Shown one piece after another: positions 37,708 through 48,043 of a stretch of 64,000 nt of DNA. The position numbers and the translations under genes were made by a program. Below the pieces are notes generated by a model. That model saw nothing but the letters and a program-made list of their open reading frames with translations, ran no database searches and was not told the origin of the DNA. The stretch spans positions 1,065,001 through 1,129,000 of the forward strand of contig NZ_CP029206.1 of the NCBI RefSeq assembly GCF_003101015.1. The letters are read 5' to 3'. Origin of the DNA: Actinobacillus porcitonsillarum (GTDB lineage Bacteria; Pseudomonadota; Gammaproteobacteria; Enterobacterales; Pasteurellaceae). Each line of letters begins with the position of its first letter. Position 1 is the stretch's first letter.

Positions 37708-38417
37708 TGCTTACAGAAAAATTTAAACACACAGCTCTTTCTTTTGCTGGCTGTGATGGTGGAAATCCAAAATCTGATGTATGGTTCTGTGGCTTAGAAT
37801 GGGGCGGAGAACAAAAAGAACTACTTGATCCAGCCATTGATGAAAACAGTATTTATTCTTGGTCATCTGAAGAGTTTGAAGGTGCGTGGACTGCACAATA
37901 CAATCAAAAAATTTGCTGGTTTCTATGGTATTTTCATAATTTAGAGTGGAACGAAAGAGAAAATAGCGAAATTTTTGTTAAACGGCATCATATTCTTTAT
38001 AGCCAAAAAGAAAATGGCATAGGTTTTAAAATGAATATGTTACCAATCAGTTTTCCTAATCGAAATAGTGTTAATTGGAATGAAACTCTTCAAGAATTAA
38101 CGGGAATAAATTCATTTTATGAATACCGAGAATGGTGTGTTACATATCGAGGGGAATTTTTTAGAAAAATCGTACAAAAATATCAACCCAAAGTCATTGT
38201 TTGTACTGGAATTTCTGAGGTAAATAATTTTGCCCGCTTTTTCACAGGGAAACCAGATTTTACTTATTCGGATAATTCAGAGCTAAAAATTGCCTATACT
38301 AAATTTGAAAATGCACTAATTTGTGTTAGCCCATTTTTTGGTGGGGCATCAGGTATTAATTCCTACGAAAAAATGGAAATTCTAGTAAATGATATCAAAC
38401 TGCAATTAGAAAAATAA
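37707..38417 (+). CDS. Unassigned 236-aa protein, possibly uracil-DNA-glycosylase-like fold
   Basis: No family is recognised with confidence. The protein is soluble and rich in Trp and Phe. An N-terminal segment, GCDGGNPKSDVWFCGLEWGG (about residues 14-33), is followed in the middle by LPISFPNRNS, near 165 by PKVIVCTGISEVNNFARFF, and near the end by SPFFGGASGINS. The order (early glycine-rich motif after a strand, late strand ending VCTG, terminal SPF motif) recalls the UDG superfamily, but the key catalytic residues are not identifiable, so this is only a hint. It is coupled to the membrane zinc-ribbon gene and sits by an XRE regulator, in a cassette between clpB and aspA. Confidence 0.7.
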   Translation: MLTEKFKHTALSFAGCDGGNPKSDVWFCGLEWGGEQKELLDPAIDENSIYSWSSEEFEGAWTAQYNQKICWFLWYFHNLEWNERENSEIFVKRHHILYSQKENGIGFKMNMLPISFPNRNSVNWNETLQELTGINSFYEYREWCVTYRGEFFRKIVQKYQPKVIVCTGISEVNNFARFFTGKPDFTYSDNSELKIAYTKFENALICVSPFFGGASGINSYEKMEILVNDIKLQLEK

Positions 38418-38491
38418 CTACGATAATAAGGTATGAAAGAGCTGAGCTGATTTGATCTGGTAGATCCTCCAGAGTTCGTTGCCCGTTTTGC

Positions 38492-38540
38492 CAAATCTCC
38501 CCTAACCCCTCTTTGCTAAAGAGGGGTTAGGGGAGATTTG
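38492..38540. repeat. Perfect 23-bp stem hairpin element
   Basis: The arm at 38492-38514 (CAAATCTCCCCTAACCCC...) is exactly complementary to 38518-38540, with a GCT loop. It is far longer than an ordinary terminator and has no T run. The C-rich arm looks like a dispersed palindromic element, not part of the flanking genes. Confidence 0.8.
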
Positions 38541-38597
38541 TAGAAATCAAAATCGGAGTGAGAGAATACAAAATCCCGGTGAATCACTTCAGTTATC

Positions 38598-38641
38598 AAG
38601 CGGTCATCTTTTTGCAAACTTTTGCAGAAATACGACCGCTT
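38598..38641 (-). terminator. Inverted uptake-sequence pair behind aspA
   Basis: AAGCGGTC (38598-38605) pairs with GACCGCTT (38634-38641), with TTTGCAAA in the loop. It lies 9 nt behind the aspA stop on the minus strand and probably ends its transcript. Confidence 0.65.
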
Positions 38642-38649
38642 TATTTAAC

Positions 38650-40077
38650 TTATTCTTCTTCCGTAAACTTCGCCGCTTTATAGGTTGGGTTCATTAAGTT
38701 TTCCACAGAGAGAATATCATCAAGTTGTGCTTCAGTGAGTAAGCCCATTTCTAACACCACTTCACGCACGCCTCGTCCTGTTTGAGCACAGATTTTACCA
38801 ACAATATCGCCATTGTGGTGACCGATGAATGGGTTGAGATAAGTCACAATGCCGATTGAGTTAAACACGTAGTTTTGGCAAATTTCGCGGTTTACGGTAA
38901 TGCCATCAATACATTTATCGCGTAAGTTCACGCACGCATTGGCAAGGATGTCGATAGATTCAAACATTGCTTGTCCAATTACAGGCTCCATTACGTTTAA
39001 TTGAAGTTGTCCTGCCTCGGCAGCAAAGGTAATGGTGGTGTCATTGCCAATTACTTTAAAGCAAACTTGGTTTACCACCTCAGGCACAACTGGGTTTACT
39101 TTAGCAGGCATAATTGAAGAACCTGCTTGTAATTCAGGTAAGTTGATTTCATTTAAACCTGCACGAGGGCCTGAAGAGAGCAAACGTAAGTCATTACATA
39201 CTTTTGAAAGTTTTACCGCAGTACGTTTTAACGCGCCGTGAACCATCACATAAGCACCGCAGTCAGAAGTTGCTTCAATTAAGTTTTCAGATAATACGCA
39301 AGGTAAACCTGTTACCTCAGAAAGATGTTTAACAACTAAATCAGAATAGCCTTCAGGGGTATTTAAGCCCGTGCCAATCGCAGTTGCACCAAGGTTCACT
39401 TCAAGTAATAATTTCGCTGTGCGTTTTAAATTGCGGACTTCTTCATCCAGCAACACCGCAAAGGCTTTAAACTCTTGACCGACGGTCATTGGTACCGCAT
39501 CTTGTAATTGTGTGCGTCCCATTTTTAATACACCAGCAAATTCTTCAGCTTTTGCTTCAAAACCTTTTTGTAAGTAACGGACTTTTTTAATTAAGTGCAT
39601 AATGCTGTTATATACAGCAATACGGAAGCCCGTAGGGTATGCGTCATTAGTTGATTGGCTCGCATTAACGTGATCCATTGGATTCACAATTTTGTATTCG
39701 CCTTTTGCATGACCAAGGATTTCAAGGGCAAGGTTTGCGACCACTTCGTTAGTATTCATATTAACCGAAGTACCTGCACCGCCTTGATAAACGTCTGATG
39801 GGAATTGATCCATGCAACGTTTATTGACAAGGATTTCATCACAAGCCTGAACGATCGCTTTGGCAATTTTTTTCGGAATCGCACCAAGTTCGCCGTTTGC
39901 AAGAGCCGTTGCTTTTTTAACCATAACCATGCCACGTACAAATTCAGGAACATCAGAAATGGTATTTTTGGAAATATTAAAGTTTTCAACCGCTCTTAAT
40001 GTATGAATCCCCCAGTACGCATCATTGGGTACTTCTCTTTCGCCTAATAAATCCACTTCAACACGAACGTTTTTCAT
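38650..40077 (-). CDS. aspA: Aspartate ammonia-lyase
   Basis: The 475-aa cytoplasmic enzyme converts aspartate into fumarate and ammonia, feeding anaerobic fumarate respiration. The fumarase/aspartase signature [11 protein letters not shown] is at residues 319-329, and the substrate-binding [14 protein letters not shown] is near 99-112. The ATG follows GAGGT. A perfect CRP box upstream fits the known catabolite control of aspA. Confidence 0.98.
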   Translation of the reverse strand: MKNVRVEVDLLGEREVPNDAYWGIHTLRAVENFNISKNTISDVPEFVRGMVMVKKATALANGELGAIPKKIAKAIVQACDEILVNKRCMDQFPSDVYQGGAGTSVNMNTNEVVANLALEILGHAKGEYKIVNPMDHVNASQSTNDAYPTGFRIAVYNSIMHLIKKVRYLQKGFEAKAEEFAGVLKMGRTQLQDAVPMTVGQEFKAFAVLLDEEVRNLKRTAKLLLEVNLGATAIGTGLNTPEGYSDLVVKHLSEVTGLPCVLSENLIEATSDCGAYVMVHGALKRTAVKLSKVCNDLRLLSSGPRAGLNEINLPELQAGSSIMPAKVNPVVPEVVNQVCFKVIGNDTTITFAAEAGQLQLNVMEPVIGQAMFESIDILANACVNLRDKCIDGITVNREICQNYVFNSIGIVTYLNPFIGHHNGDIVGKICAQTGRGVREVVLEMGLLTEAQLDDILSVENLMNPTYKAAKFTEEE

Positions 40078-40143
40078 ATAAACCTCAAAAAAATTTAAGT
40101 AATCAAATCGGGGGAGATCATAACGATTTTAGAAAATAGAAAA

Positions 40144-40159
40144 TGTGATATAGATCACA
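40144..40159 (-). promoter_or_regulatory. CRP box of aspA
   Basis: TGTGATATAGATCACA is a perfect TGTGA-N6-TCACA match, centred about 74 bp upstream of the aspA ATG. The neighbouring DUF1294 gene ends 50 bp away and is transcribed in the same direction. Confidence 0.85.
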
Positions 40160-40209
40160 TTTCTTGAAGGCGATACAGGATATAAATTCACTATTCGGAT
40201 TAGTTTTTT

Positions 40210-40488
40210 TTATGAATGGAACAGGTGGAGAAAGTAAAGCGTAGGTAAACCAAGCAACCAAAATAGCCCAGATACCACTACGGCAGTATGAAATTGCCAA
40301 TGTTTTGTTTTATGTTTGATATATTTCATTGCTAAAAATGTACCAATAAATCCACCTGCAACACAAAGGGAAAGTAGATAGGATTCAGGAATACGCCATT
40401 CGCCTTGAATGGCCTTTTGTTTATCTCGGTACATGAAGATAAAGCTCACTAAATTGATCACGAGAAAGCAAATAAAAAAGAATTGCAT
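40210..40488 (-). CDS. DUF1294 membrane protein
   Basis: The 92-aa protein starts at the ATG 3 nt behind GAGGTTC; a start 14 codons earlier has no SD. It has two to three hydrophobic segments and the family pattern YRDKQKAIQGEWRIPE followed by LCVAGGFIGTFLAMKYIKHKT. DUF1294 proteins have no known function. It lies alone between purM and aspA. Confidence 0.85.
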   Translation of the reverse strand: MQFFFICFLVINLVSFIFMYRDKQKAIQGEWRIPESYLLSLCVAGGFIGTFLAMKYIKHKTKHWQFHTAVVVSGLFWLLGLPTLYFLHLFHS

Positions 40489-40500
40489 AAGAACCTCAAT

Positions 40501-40537
40501 AAAAAACCGCTTGTGAAATGATATTAACACAAGCGGT
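40501..40537 (-). terminator. Inverted uptake-sequence terminator of purM
   Basis: ACCGCTTGTG (40506-40515) and CACAAGCGGT (40528-40537) form a perfect 10-bp stem. On the minus strand six T follow (A run at 40501-40506). It ends purM, and its stem is built from two facing uptake sequences. Confidence 0.85.
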
Positions 40538-40561
40538 CTATTTTCTTTTATTTTTTACGAA

Positions 40562-41596
40562 TTAGAGGATTTCGACTTGTTCAGTACCTTCGCCTAAAGC
40601 TTCGATTTTACCGATAACCCACACTTTTTCGCCAGCTTGATTTAACACAGCTAATGCTGTTTCAGCTTCTTTTTCCGGTAGCGCAATAACCATACCGACA
40701 CCGCAGTTGAAAGTACGGTACATTTCATAACGGCTGATATTGCCTTTTTGTTGTAACCAATTAAAGATCGCAGGCCATTCCCAACTTTTTTCTTGGATAA
40801 CCGCTTTTGTATTTGCCGGTAAAACACGTGGGATATTTTCCCAGAAACCGCCACCGGTTAAGTGAGCAATCGCATGAACATCTACCTGTTTGACTAACTG
40901 AAGCACTGATTTCACATAAATTTTAGTTGGTGCTAATAAATGTTCACTCAGTGGTTTACCTTCTAAGTCATCTGTCGCTTTTGCACCACTGATTTCAAGT
41001 ACTTTACGAATTAAAGAATAACCATTTGAATGAGGGCCGCTTGAAGCTAAAGCAACTAGCACATCGCCGGCTTTTACCGCTGAGCCATCAATGATTTCTG
41101 ATTTTTCAACAACGCCAACACAGAAACCGGCTAAATCGTAATCGCCTTCGTGATACATTCCCGGCATTTCGGCAGTTTCACCACCAACTAATGCACAACC
41201 AGACATTTCACAACCATCTGCGATGCCTTTAATCACATCTGCCGCCACATCGACTTCTAATTTACCTGTCGCATAATAATCTAGGAAGAAGAGCGGTTCC
41301 GCACCTTGTACGACTAAATCATTTACGCACATTGCAACTAAATCTTGACCGATCGTATCGTGTTTATTCAGATCAATGGCTAAACGTAATTTTGTTCCTA
41401 CACCGTCTGTACCTGAAACTAAAATAGGTTCTTTATATTTTGTCGGTAATGCGCATAATGCACCGAAACCGCCTAAGCCTCCCATAACTTCAGGACGGCG
41501 AGTACGTTTTACATCGCCTTTAATGCGTTCGACCAATTCATTACCAGCGTGAATATCAACGCCAGCGTCTTTATAGCTAAGTTGTGTGTTGCTCAC
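40562..41596 (-). CDS. purM: Phosphoribosylformylglycinamidine cyclo-ligase
   Basis: The 344-aa enzyme makes aminoimidazole ribonucleotide in purine synthesis. It shows the PurM motifs [12 protein letters not shown] (near residue 59), [18 protein letters not shown] and [11 protein letters not shown]. It starts at GTG (41596-41594) behind GAGGT, giving [12 protein letters not shown]. purN, which usually follows, is not next to it here. Confidence 0.97.
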   Translation of the reverse strand: MSNTQLSYKDAGVDIHAGNELVERIKGDVKRTRRPEVMGGLGGFGALCALPTKYKEPILVSGTDGVGTKLRLAIDLNKHDTIGQDLVAMCVNDLVVQGAEPLFFLDYYATGKLEVDVAADVIKGIADGCEMSGCALVGGETAEMPGMYHEGDYDLAGFCVGVVEKSEIIDGSAVKAGDVLVALASSGPHSNGYSLIRKVLEISGAKATDDLEGKPLSEHLLAPTKIYVKSVLQLVKQVDVHAIAHLTGGGFWENIPRVLPANTKAVIQEKSWEWPAIFNWLQQKGNISRYEMYRTFNCGVGMVIALPEKEAETALAVLNQAGEKVWVIGKIEALGEGTEQVEIL

Positions 41597-41637
41597 AGTA
41601 AAAACCTCAACAGAGTATATTGGATAAAATCGGGGGG

Positions 41638-41664
41638 ATTATACCATTAAGCAAACGTTTGCGG
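41638..41664 (-). promoter_or_regulatory. PurR operator and -10 element of purM
   Basis: GCAAACGTTTGC (41651-41662) is the perfect core of the PurR box, whose consensus is ACGCAAACGTTTNCGT. TATAAT (41643-41638 on the minus strand) lies 7 bp downstream. PurR bound here would cover the -35 region and repress purM when purines are plentiful. Confidence 0.88.
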
Positions 41665-41769
41665 TATAGGAAATTCGGAAAATCTTATGTAGTTGTTTTG
41701 TAAATAGCGAAGAAATCCCCGCATTACAAAGACAAATTTCGAAAAGTCATCTATAATTTACCACTCATT

Positions 41770-41838
41770 AAGCGGTTAGATTTTGCGATAAATTAACAAA
41801 AAATGAATGTATAAAAATCAGCAAAAATCAGACCGCTT
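41770..41838. repeat. Facing uptake-sequence cores upstream of the preQ1 riboswitch
   Basis: AAGCGGT (41770-41776) and ACCGCTT (41832-41838) face each other across 55 bp. They lie between the purM promoter and the riboswitch and may form a boundary structure. Confidence 0.5.
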
Positions 41839-41848
41839 TACTTTTAAT

Positions 41849-41887
41849 CTCGTGGTTCGAAAACCTCCCACGCAAAAAAACTAAGGA
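41849..41887 (+). ncRNA. PreQ1-I riboswitch of queCDE
   Basis: CGTGG (41851-41855) pairs with CCACG (41868-41872) over a 12-nt loop TTCGAAAACCTC, and is followed by the A-rich tail CAAAAAAACTAAGG. The same layout (5-bp stem, 12-nt loop starting UUC, AAAAAACUAA tail) defines the preQ1-I aptamer of B. subtilis queC. The tail contains the AGGA SD of queC at 41883-41887, so ligand binding would hide the ribosome site. Position ahead of queuosine genes supports the call. Confidence 0.88.
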
Positions 41888-41893
41888 TACAAA

Positions 41894-42559
41894 ATGCAAC
41901 AACCTCAAAAAGCGATCGTCATTTTTTCTGGCGGTCAGGATTCGACTACCTGCCTTTTTCAAGCTATTGCGGAATTTGGTAAGGAAAATGTGGAAGTTAT
42001 CACTTTTCAATATGGGCAACGTCATGCGATTGAACTCGAAAAAGCGCAATGGATTGCTCAAGATCTTGGTGTAAAACAAACTCTCGTTGATACTTCACTT
42101 ATCAAAGCGATTACTTCAAATGCGTTGATGGACGAGCAGGCAAAAATAGAGCAACAAGGCGATAAACCAAATACGTTTGTGGATGGTCGCAATGCGCTTT
42201 TTTTACTTTATGCTGCAATTTACGCAAAAGGACAAGGCATTCAAACAATTTTTACAGGCGTATGTGAAACAGATTTTAGCGGTTATCCGGACTGTCGTGA
42301 TGTTTTTGTTAAATCAATGAATGTAACGCTCAATTTAGCCATGGATTACAACTTTAACATTCGTACGCCATTGATGTATTTGACGAAAAAAGAAACATGG
42401 CGATTAGCGGATCAGCTTGGCGCTTTTGATTATATTCGTGAGCATACTCATACTTGTTATTTAGGCGTTGAAGGCGGCTGCCATACTTGCCCAAGTTGTT
42501 TATTGCGTGAAAAAGGGCTAAATGAATATCTTGCAGAGCGAGGAGAAAAGCATGTTTAA
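41894..42559 (+). CDS. queC: 7-cyano-7-deazaguanine synthase
   Basis: The 221-aa enzyme converts 7-carboxy-7-deazaguanine into preQ0 on the queuosine pathway. The ATP PP-loop FSGGQDSTT is at residues 12-20, and the zinc cysteines lie in [15 protein letters not shown] near 195. It is the first gene of queCDE and is probably controlled by the preQ1 riboswitch whose tail contains its SD. Confidence 0.97.
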   Translation: MQQPQKAIVIFSGGQDSTTCLFQAIAEFGKENVEVITFQYGQRHAIELEKAQWIAQDLGVKQTLVDTSLIKAITSNALMDEQAKIEQQGDKPNTFVDGRNALFLLYAAIYAKGQGIQTIFTGVCETDFSGYPDCRDVFVKSMNVTLNLAMDYNFNIRTPLMYLTKKETWRLADQLGAFDYIREHTHTCYLGVEGGCHTCPSCLLREKGLNEYLAERGEKHV

Positions 42560-42974
42560 AATTGCTAAAGAATTCAGTTTTGACATGGCACATATGCTCG
42601 ATGGGCATGATGGGAAATGCCAAAATTTACATGGACATACCTATAAATTACAAGTTGAGGTAACGGGTAATTTACATCTTGATGGTGCAAAAAGAGGGAT
42701 GGTCATGGATTACTCAGATTTAAAAGCGGTGGTTAAACAGCATATTTTAGATCCTATGGATCACGCTTTTATTTACGATTTGCAGAGTGAGAAAGAAACT
42801 AAAGTTGCACAATTACTGATGGATTTAGATTCTAAAGTGTACGGTATTCCAAGCCGCACAACGGCGGAAGAGATGGCAAAATATATGTTTGAAAAACTTG
42901 CCAACGTTGGGCTACCTGTCAGCCTTATCCGTTTATGGGAAACGCCAACCTCTTATTGTGAATATAGCCGATAA
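42552..42974 (+). CDS. queD: 6-carboxytetrahydropterin synthase
   Basis: The 140-aa enzyme makes 6-carboxy-5,6,7,8-tetrahydropterin from dihydroneopterin triphosphate. It carries the zinc-binding histidines in [10 protein letters not shown] and LHGHTY, and the catalytic cysteine in GKCQNLHGH. The start at 42552 has the SD AGGAGA and overlaps queC by 8 nt. The open frame extends upstream inside queC but without an SD. Confidence 0.96.
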   Translation: MFKIAKEFSFDMAHMLDGHDGKCQNLHGHTYKLQVEVTGNLHLDGAKRGMVMDYSDLKAVVKQHILDPMDHAFIYDLQSEKETKVAQLLMDLDSKVYGIPSRTTAEEMAKYMFEKLANVGLPVSLIRLWETPTSYCEYSR

Positions 42975-42983
42975 GGATATGTG

Positions 42984-43604
42984 ATGATTTTTAGTACGAT
43001 TACCTATCCTATTGTTGAAATTTTTGAGAGTTTACAAGGTGAGGGATTTAATACGGGGATGCCGAGCATTTTTATCCGATTTGGCAAATGTAATTTAACC
43101 TGCTCATGGTGTGATACGCCTTATCATCAATTTGACAGCTGGACATTACCCCAAATTTTGGAAAAAGTAGAAGGCTATCAGGCAAAAAACATTATTATTA
43201 CAGGAGGAGAACCGACTATCCAACCTAATTTGACGGTTTTGCTTGATGAATTAAAACGCCGAGGTTATTTTTTAGCGATAGAAACTAATGGGCTAAAAGA
43301 TATTCCAAGCCAAATTGATTATATCGCAACAAGCCCGAAGCGATTGTATGCTGAAAAGTATCAACGCCGTTGTATTCCCTTTGCGCATGAAGTGAGAATT
43401 GTTGCAGATGAGAATGTGATCGCTTTTTGTGAACAAATCGAAGCACAAATTAATGCGGAGCGTTATTATCTCTCTCCTTGTGAGGTTGAAGGAAAAATGA
43501 ACTTACTTGAGACCATTACACAGATTGGTTTGCTGAATCAACGTAAAAATAAACCTAAGTGGCAGCTAAGTATTCAAACACATAAAATTGTGGGGATTGA
43601 GTAA
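42984..43604 (+). CDS. queE: 7-carboxy-7-deazaguanine synthase
   Basis: The 206-aa radical SAM enzyme contracts the pterin ring to CDG. The cluster cysteines C36-X3-C40-X2-C43 (KCNLTCSWCD) are of the normal radical SAM spacing. An in-frame GTG lies one codon earlier at 42981, but the ATG is better placed behind AAGGAT. It ends the queCDE operon. Confidence 0.94.
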   Translation: MIFSTITYPIVEIFESLQGEGFNTGMPSIFIRFGKCNLTCSWCDTPYHQFDSWTLPQILEKVEGYQAKNIIITGGEPTIQPNLTVLLDELKRRGYFLAIETNGLKDIPSQIDYIATSPKRLYAEKYQRRCIPFAHEVRIVADENVIAFCEQIEAQINAERYYLSPCEVEGKMNLLETITQIGLLNQRKNKPKWQLSIQTHKIVGIE

Positions 43605-43626
43605 AGCATATCTAGTCTAATATACA

Positions 43627-43657
43627 AAAAGGTCGAACAAATGTTCGACCTTTTCTT
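43627..43657 (+). terminator. Bidirectional terminator between queE and nfuA
   Basis: AAAAGGTCGAAC (43627-43638) and GTTCGACCTTTT (43643-43654) pair perfectly over AAAT. Ts follow in both directions. Confidence 0.93.
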
Positions 43658-44256
43658 TAATAGTAAGAGTGTTCACCATGTTGATGTTCTGTCACATCTT
43701 TTACGCCTGCTAATTCATCAGGGAATTGGAGCAGAAGTTGTTTTTCGATACCTTCTTTTAAGGTTACATCAACCATTGAGCAACCATTACAGCCACCACC
43801 AAATTGTAAGATTGCAAATTTATCTTCAGTGACTTCAATCAAAGTAACTTTACCGCCATGGCTGGCAAGTTGAGGGTTGATTTGGGTTTGAATAACGTAA
43901 TCTAAGCGTTCAATAAAAGGCGCATCATCTGCAACTTTACGCATTTTGGCATTAGGTGCTTTTAATGTGAGTTGTGCTCCCATTGGATCCGTTACATAAT
44001 CAATTTCAGCTTCATCAAGAAATGGTAAGCTAATTTCATCAACAAATGCAGAAAAACCATTATATTGGAACTCTGTATCGGTATCTTCTACGGCATTTGG
44101 TGGGCAATATGACACACCACACTCAGCATTTGGTGTACCCGGATTAACGACAAAGATACGAATGTTAGTACCTTCTTCCTGTTGTTCTAATAAACGGCGA
44201 AAATGAGTTTGAGCCGTTTCTGAAATAGAAATGTGAGTAGTTTGTTCTTGTTCCAT
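43657..44256 (-). CDS. nfuA: Fe/S biogenesis protein NfuA
   Basis: The 199-aa carrier delivers 4Fe-4S clusters to target proteins. The N-terminal degenerate A-type domain has [21 protein letters not shown]. The C-terminal Nfu domain has the cluster motif GGGCNGCSM near residue 150. I start at the second ATG, giving [10 protein letters not shown] as in H. influenzae, with GAGAAAG as SD; the frame opens four codons earlier. Confidence 0.95.
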   Translation of the reverse strand: MEQEQTTHISISETAQTHFRRLLEQQEEGTNIRIFVVNPGTPNAECGVSYCPPNAVEDTDTEFQYNGFSAFVDEISLPFLDEAEIDYVTDPMGAQLTLKAPNAKMRKVADDAPFIERLDYVIQTQINPQLASHGGKVTLIEVTEDKFAILQFGGGCNGCSMVDVTLKEGIEKQLLLQFPDELAGVKDVTEHQHGEHSYY

Positions 44257-44685
44257 ATTCTTTCTCATCTTAAATAATTGAGTAATTTTATAAAGTATTC
44301 TACGCCTTATCCTATTGTGAATCTAGCTTAAATTAAGCAATTTAAACAATAAATAAACATAATCATCTTTCATAAAGAACCTCTAATCATTTGGAGGTAG
44401 GTATTTATTCGTGTTTACTTGATATATTGATAAAGTTCAATTATTCAAGAGATAAAATGTAAAAAAATTGTGTTTTTATGGAAAGATGCTCCTGTTTTGG
44501 GGTAGAATAGGGTGTTTATTTTACCTCGTGATAACACGGTGTAAAAATCTGATTTGAGAAATTTGGTAACTTTAGGAATAAGTGGGGGAATTCGTTTATT
44601 TCTACATTGAAGTTACAGCTCAAGAGAAGGGGTTGCGAGTTTTCGCAATCGTATTTTTAACCCAAGAAAAAGTAGTGCAAATAAT
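44257..44685 (+). promoter_or_regulatory. nqr upstream region and structured leader
   Basis: This 429-bp gap has no gene. A possible -10, TAGAAT, is at 44503-44508, without a good -35. A 12-pair hairpin with one mismatch lies at 44519-44546 (TTTTACCTCGTG paired with CACGGTGTAAAA over ATAA). A second, TTGCGA-GTTT-TCGCAA (44633-44648), is followed by TATTTTT. The hairpins suggest a long untranslated nqrA leader with possible attenuation. The nqrA SD is weak. Confidence 0.45.
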
Positions 44686-46035
44686 ATGATTACAATCAAA
44701 AAAGGCTTGGATTTACCGATTGCAGGTAAGCCGGCACAAGTAATCCATAACGGCAATACCGTTAATGAAGTTGCGATCCTTGGCGAAGAATATGTAGGTA
44801 TGCGTCCTTCAATGAAAGTCCGTGAAGGCGATGTTGTCAAAAAAGGTCAGGTTCTTTTTGAAGATAAAAAGAATCCAGGCGTTTTATTTACAGCACCTGC
44901 AAGTGGTACTGTGGTTGCGATCAACCGTGGTGAGAAACGTGTTCTTCAGTCTGTGGTGATCAAAGTTGAGGGTGATGAGCAAATTACCTTTACTCGCTAT
45001 GATGTGGCGCAATTAAAAGCCTTAACCGCTGAGCAAGTAAAACAAAATTTAGTGGAATCAGGTTTATGGACTGCGTTCCGTACTCGCCCATTCAGTAAAG
45101 TACCTGCATTAGATGCGAACCCATCTTCTATTTTCGTAAATGCAATGGATACGAATCCATTGGCAGCGGAGCCGGAAGTGGTTTTAAAAGAATTTGAAGC
45201 CGATTTCAAATATGGTTTAACGGTATTAACTCGCCTATTTGAAGGGCAAAAACCCGTTTATTTATGTAAAGATGCGGATAGTAACATTCCTTCAAGCCCA
45301 GCGATCGAAGGTGTAACCATTCAATCATTTAATGGTCCTCATCCTGCTGGCTTAGTAGGTACACATATTCACTTTATTGATCCGGTTGGTGCAACCAAAC
45401 AGGTATGGCACTTAAATTACCAAGATGTTATTGCAATTGGTAAGTTATTTACTACTGGCGAATTATTTACTGATCGTGTGATTGCTTTAGCTGGTCCACA
45501 AGTGAAGAATCCTCGTTTAGTGCGTACTCGTTTAGGCGCAAATCTTTCACAATTAACGGCAAATGAATTAGAAGTAGGCGAAAATCGTGTGATTTCCGGT
45601 TCAGTTCTTTGTGGTGCGAAAGCGTTTGGTCCGGTCGATTATCTTGGTCGTTATGCATTACAAGTTTCTGTCATTGCTGAAGGTCGTGAAAAAGAGTTTA
45701 TGGGATGGATTTCTCCACAAGCTAATAAATTCTCGATTACACGTACTGTGTTAGGTCATTTCGGACGTAAATTATTTAACTTTACAACGGCTGAAAATGG
45801 TGGCCATCGTGCAATGGTTCCAATTGGTAACTATGAGCGTGTTATGCCATTAGATATTATCCCGACATTATTACTTCGTGATTTAGAAGCGGGGGATACA
45901 GATTCAGCGCAAGCGTTAGGTTGCTTAGAGCTAGATGAAGAAGATTTAGCATTATGTACTTTCGTTTGTCCGGGTAAAACCGATTATGCTCCACTCTTAC
46001 GCCAAGCGTTAGATAAGATCGAGAAGGAAGGTTAA
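44686..46035 (+). CDS. nqrA: Na+-translocating NADH:quinone oxidoreductase subunit A
   Basis: The 449-aa cytoplasmic subunit sits on the quinone side of the NQR complex. It starts [20 protein letters not shown] as in H. influenzae, and has the barrel-sandwich segment [24 protein letters not shown]. It opens the nqrABCDEF-apbE-nqrM cluster. Confidence 0.98.
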   Translation: MITIKKGLDLPIAGKPAQVIHNGNTVNEVAILGEEYVGMRPSMKVREGDVVKKGQVLFEDKKNPGVLFTAPASGTVVAINRGEKRVLQSVVIKVEGDEQITFTRYDVAQLKALTAEQVKQNLVESGLWTAFRTRPFSKVPALDANPSSIFVNAMDTNPLAAEPEVVLKEFEADFKYGLTVLTRLFEGQKPVYLCKDADSNIPSSPAIEGVTIQSFNGPHPAGLVGTHIHFIDPVGATKQVWHLNYQDVIAIGKLFTTGELFTDRVIALAGPQVKNPRLVRTRLGANLSQLTANELEVGENRVISGSVLCGAKAFGPVDYLGRYALQVSVIAEGREKEFMGWISPQANKFSITRTVLGHFGRKLFNFTTAENGGHRAMVPIGNYERVMPLDIIPTLLLRDLEAGDTDSAQALGCLELDEEDLALCTFVCPGKTDYAPLLRQALDKIEKEG

Positions 46036-46037
46036 TA

Positions 46038-47273
46038 ATGGGTTTAAAAAATCTTTTTGAAAAAATGGAACCTGCATTTTTACCTGGCGGTAAATATGCA
46101 AAGCTCTATCCATTATTTGAAGCAATGTACACACTAATGTACACGCCAGGTTCTGTTACACGTAATACAACCCATGTACGTGATGCATTGGATTCAAAAC
46201 GTATGATGATTATTGTTTGGTTAGCGTTACTTCCTGCCGTATTTTACGGTATGTATAACGTTGGTCATCAATCAATCAATGCAATTTTAAGCATGAATAC
46301 CACCGTTGAAGCATTAGCAGCAAAAGACTGGCACTATGTGTTAGTTCAAATGTTAGGCTTAGATGTTTCTGCAACAGCCGGTATTGGCAGCAAAATGGCG
46401 CTAGGCGCAGTATTCTTCTTACCAATCTACTTAACCGTATTTGCGTTAGGTTCATTGATTGAGATTATTTTTGCGGTTGTGCGTGGTCACGAAGTAAACG
46501 AAGGTTTATTCGTAACAACCATTCTTTTTGCGTTAATTGTTCCGCCAACATTACCTTTATGGCAAGCCGCTTTAGGTATTACGTTTGGTTTAGTGGTTGC
46601 GAAAGAAGTATTTGGTGGCGTAGGTAAAAACTTTATGAACCCGGCTTTAGCAGGTCGTGCGTTCTTATTCTTTGCATATCCAGGGCAAATTTCAGGTGAT
46701 TTAGTTTGGACTGCAGCAGACGGCTTCTCTGGTGCAACCGCACTTTCTCAATGGGCAGTGGGTGGCCAAGCAGCACTTAAACATGTTGCAACAGGCGAAC
46801 CAATTACTTGGATGGATGCTTTCTTAGGTAATATCCCAGGTTCTATGGGCGAAGTTTCAACAATCGCATTAGCAATTGGTGCAGCAATTATTGTGTTTGC
46901 CCGTATTGCTTCATGGCGAATCATTGCAGGTGTAATGGTTGGTATGGCTGGCATGGCAACTTTATTTAACCTCATCGGTTCAGATACTAACCCATTATTC
47001 TCTATGCCTTGGCATTGGCACTTAGTATTAGGTGGTTTTGCAATCGGTATGTTCTTTATGGCAACGGATCCAGTATCTGCGGCATTTACCAATAAAGGTA
47101 AATGGTGGTACGGTATTTTAATCGGCGTAATGGCTGTGTTAATCCGTGTTGCAAACCCTGCATACCCAGAAGGTATGATGTTAGCGATTTTATTTGCTAA
47201 CCTATTTGCTCCGATCTTCGACTACTTAGTGGTTCAAGGTAACATTAAACGTAGAAAAGCGAGAACTGCATAA
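46038..47273 (+). CDS. nqrB: Na+-NQR subunit B
   Basis: The 411-aa membrane subunit holds a covalent FMN and is central to sodium movement. The flavinylation site is the threonine in [12 protein letters not shown] (residues about 230-240). Around ten membrane helices are visible. Its stop overlaps the nqrC start (TAATG). Confidence 0.98.
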   Translation: MGLKNLFEKMEPAFLPGGKYAKLYPLFEAMYTLMYTPGSVTRNTTHVRDALDSKRMMIIVWLALLPAVFYGMYNVGHQSINAILSMNTTVEALAAKDWHYVLVQMLGLDVSATAGIGSKMALGAVFFLPIYLTVFALGSLIEIIFAVVRGHEVNEGLFVTTILFALIVPPTLPLWQAALGITFGLVVAKEVFGGVGKNFMNPALAGRAFLFFAYPGQISGDLVWTAADGFSGATALSQWAVGGQAALKHVATGEPITWMDAFLGNIPGSMGEVSTIALAIGAAIIVFARIASWRIIAGVMVGMAGMATLFNLIGSDTNPLFSMPWHWHLVLGGFAIGMFFMATDPVSAAFTNKGKWWYGILIGVMAVLIRVANPAYPEGMMLAILFANLFAPIFDYLVVQGNIKRRKARTA

Positions 47274-48043
47274 TGGCTAAATTTAATAAAGATAGCGTAG
47301 GCGGTACTTTAACCGTCGTTGTGTTGTTGAGCTTAGTCTGTTCTCTTATCGTAGCAGGTGCAGCTGTAATGTTAAAACCTGCTCAAGAGATCCAAAAACA
47401 GCTTGATAAACAAAAAAATATTTTACAAGCGGCTGGTTTAATGCAAAAAAATACCAATGTTCAAGAAACCTATGCAAAATTCATCGAACCTAAAATCGTG
47501 GATTTAGCAACAGGCGATTATGCTGAAGGTATTACCAATTTTGATGCAAAAGCGGCAGCAAAAGATCCTGCTCAAAACGTGAAAATCGCACAGGCTGATG
47601 ATAAAGCTGGCATTAAAACTCGCGCAAAATATGCTGAAATTTATCTTGTAAAAGATGAAAGCGGTAAAGTAACTCAAGCCGTGTTACCAATGTATGGTAA
47701 TGGTTTGTGGTCTATCATGTATGGTTTTGTTGCAGTACAACCTGACGCCAACACAATCAATGGTATTACTTACTATGAACAAGGTGAAACAGCAGGTCTT
47801 GGTGGCGAGATTGCAAATCCAAACTGGCAAAAATACTTTGTAGGTAAGAAATTATTTGATGAGCAAGGCAATGTCGCTTTAACTGTTGCTAAAGGAGCTT
47901 CAGCAAATAAAGATCATGGTGTAGATGGTCTTTCCGGTGCAACTTTAACTTCAAATGGCGTTGATGGTTCATTTAAATATTGGTTTGGTCCACAAGGTTT
48001 TGGTCCATTCTTAGCAAAATTTAAAGCAGCAGGAGCTAACTAA
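47273..48043 (+). CDS. nqrC: Na+-NQR subunit C
   Basis: The 256-aa subunit has one N-terminal membrane helix and a periplasmic FMN-binding domain. The flavinylated threonine lies in [11 protein letters not shown] (about residues 219-229), the substrate site of ApbE. Start and stop overlap nqrB and nqrD. Confidence 0.98.
   Translation: MAKFNKDSVGGTLTVVVLLSLVCSLIVAGAAVMLKPAQEIQKQLDKQKNILQAAGLMQKNTNVQETYAKFIEPKIVDLATGDYAEGITNFDAKAAAKDPAQNVKIAQADDKAGIKTRAKYAEIYLVKDESGKVTQAVLPMYGNGLWSIMYGFVAVQPDANTINGITYYEQGETAGLGGEIANPNWQKYFVGKKLFDEQGNVALTVAKGASANKDHGVDGLSGATLTSNGVDGSFKYWFGPQGFGPFLAKFKAAGAN

Noticed and set aside
36660..38417. Toxin-antitoxin call for the XRE cassette
   Set aside because: The XRE gene is divergent and the partners are larger than typical toxins with no known toxin motif.
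38492..38540. Possible CRISPR repeat or attachment site
   Set aside because: There is only one copy and no spacer array or integrase in the window.
46748..47092. Minus-strand frame of 114 codons within nqrB
   Set aside because: It is antisense to a conserved membrane protein and its composition mirrors it.
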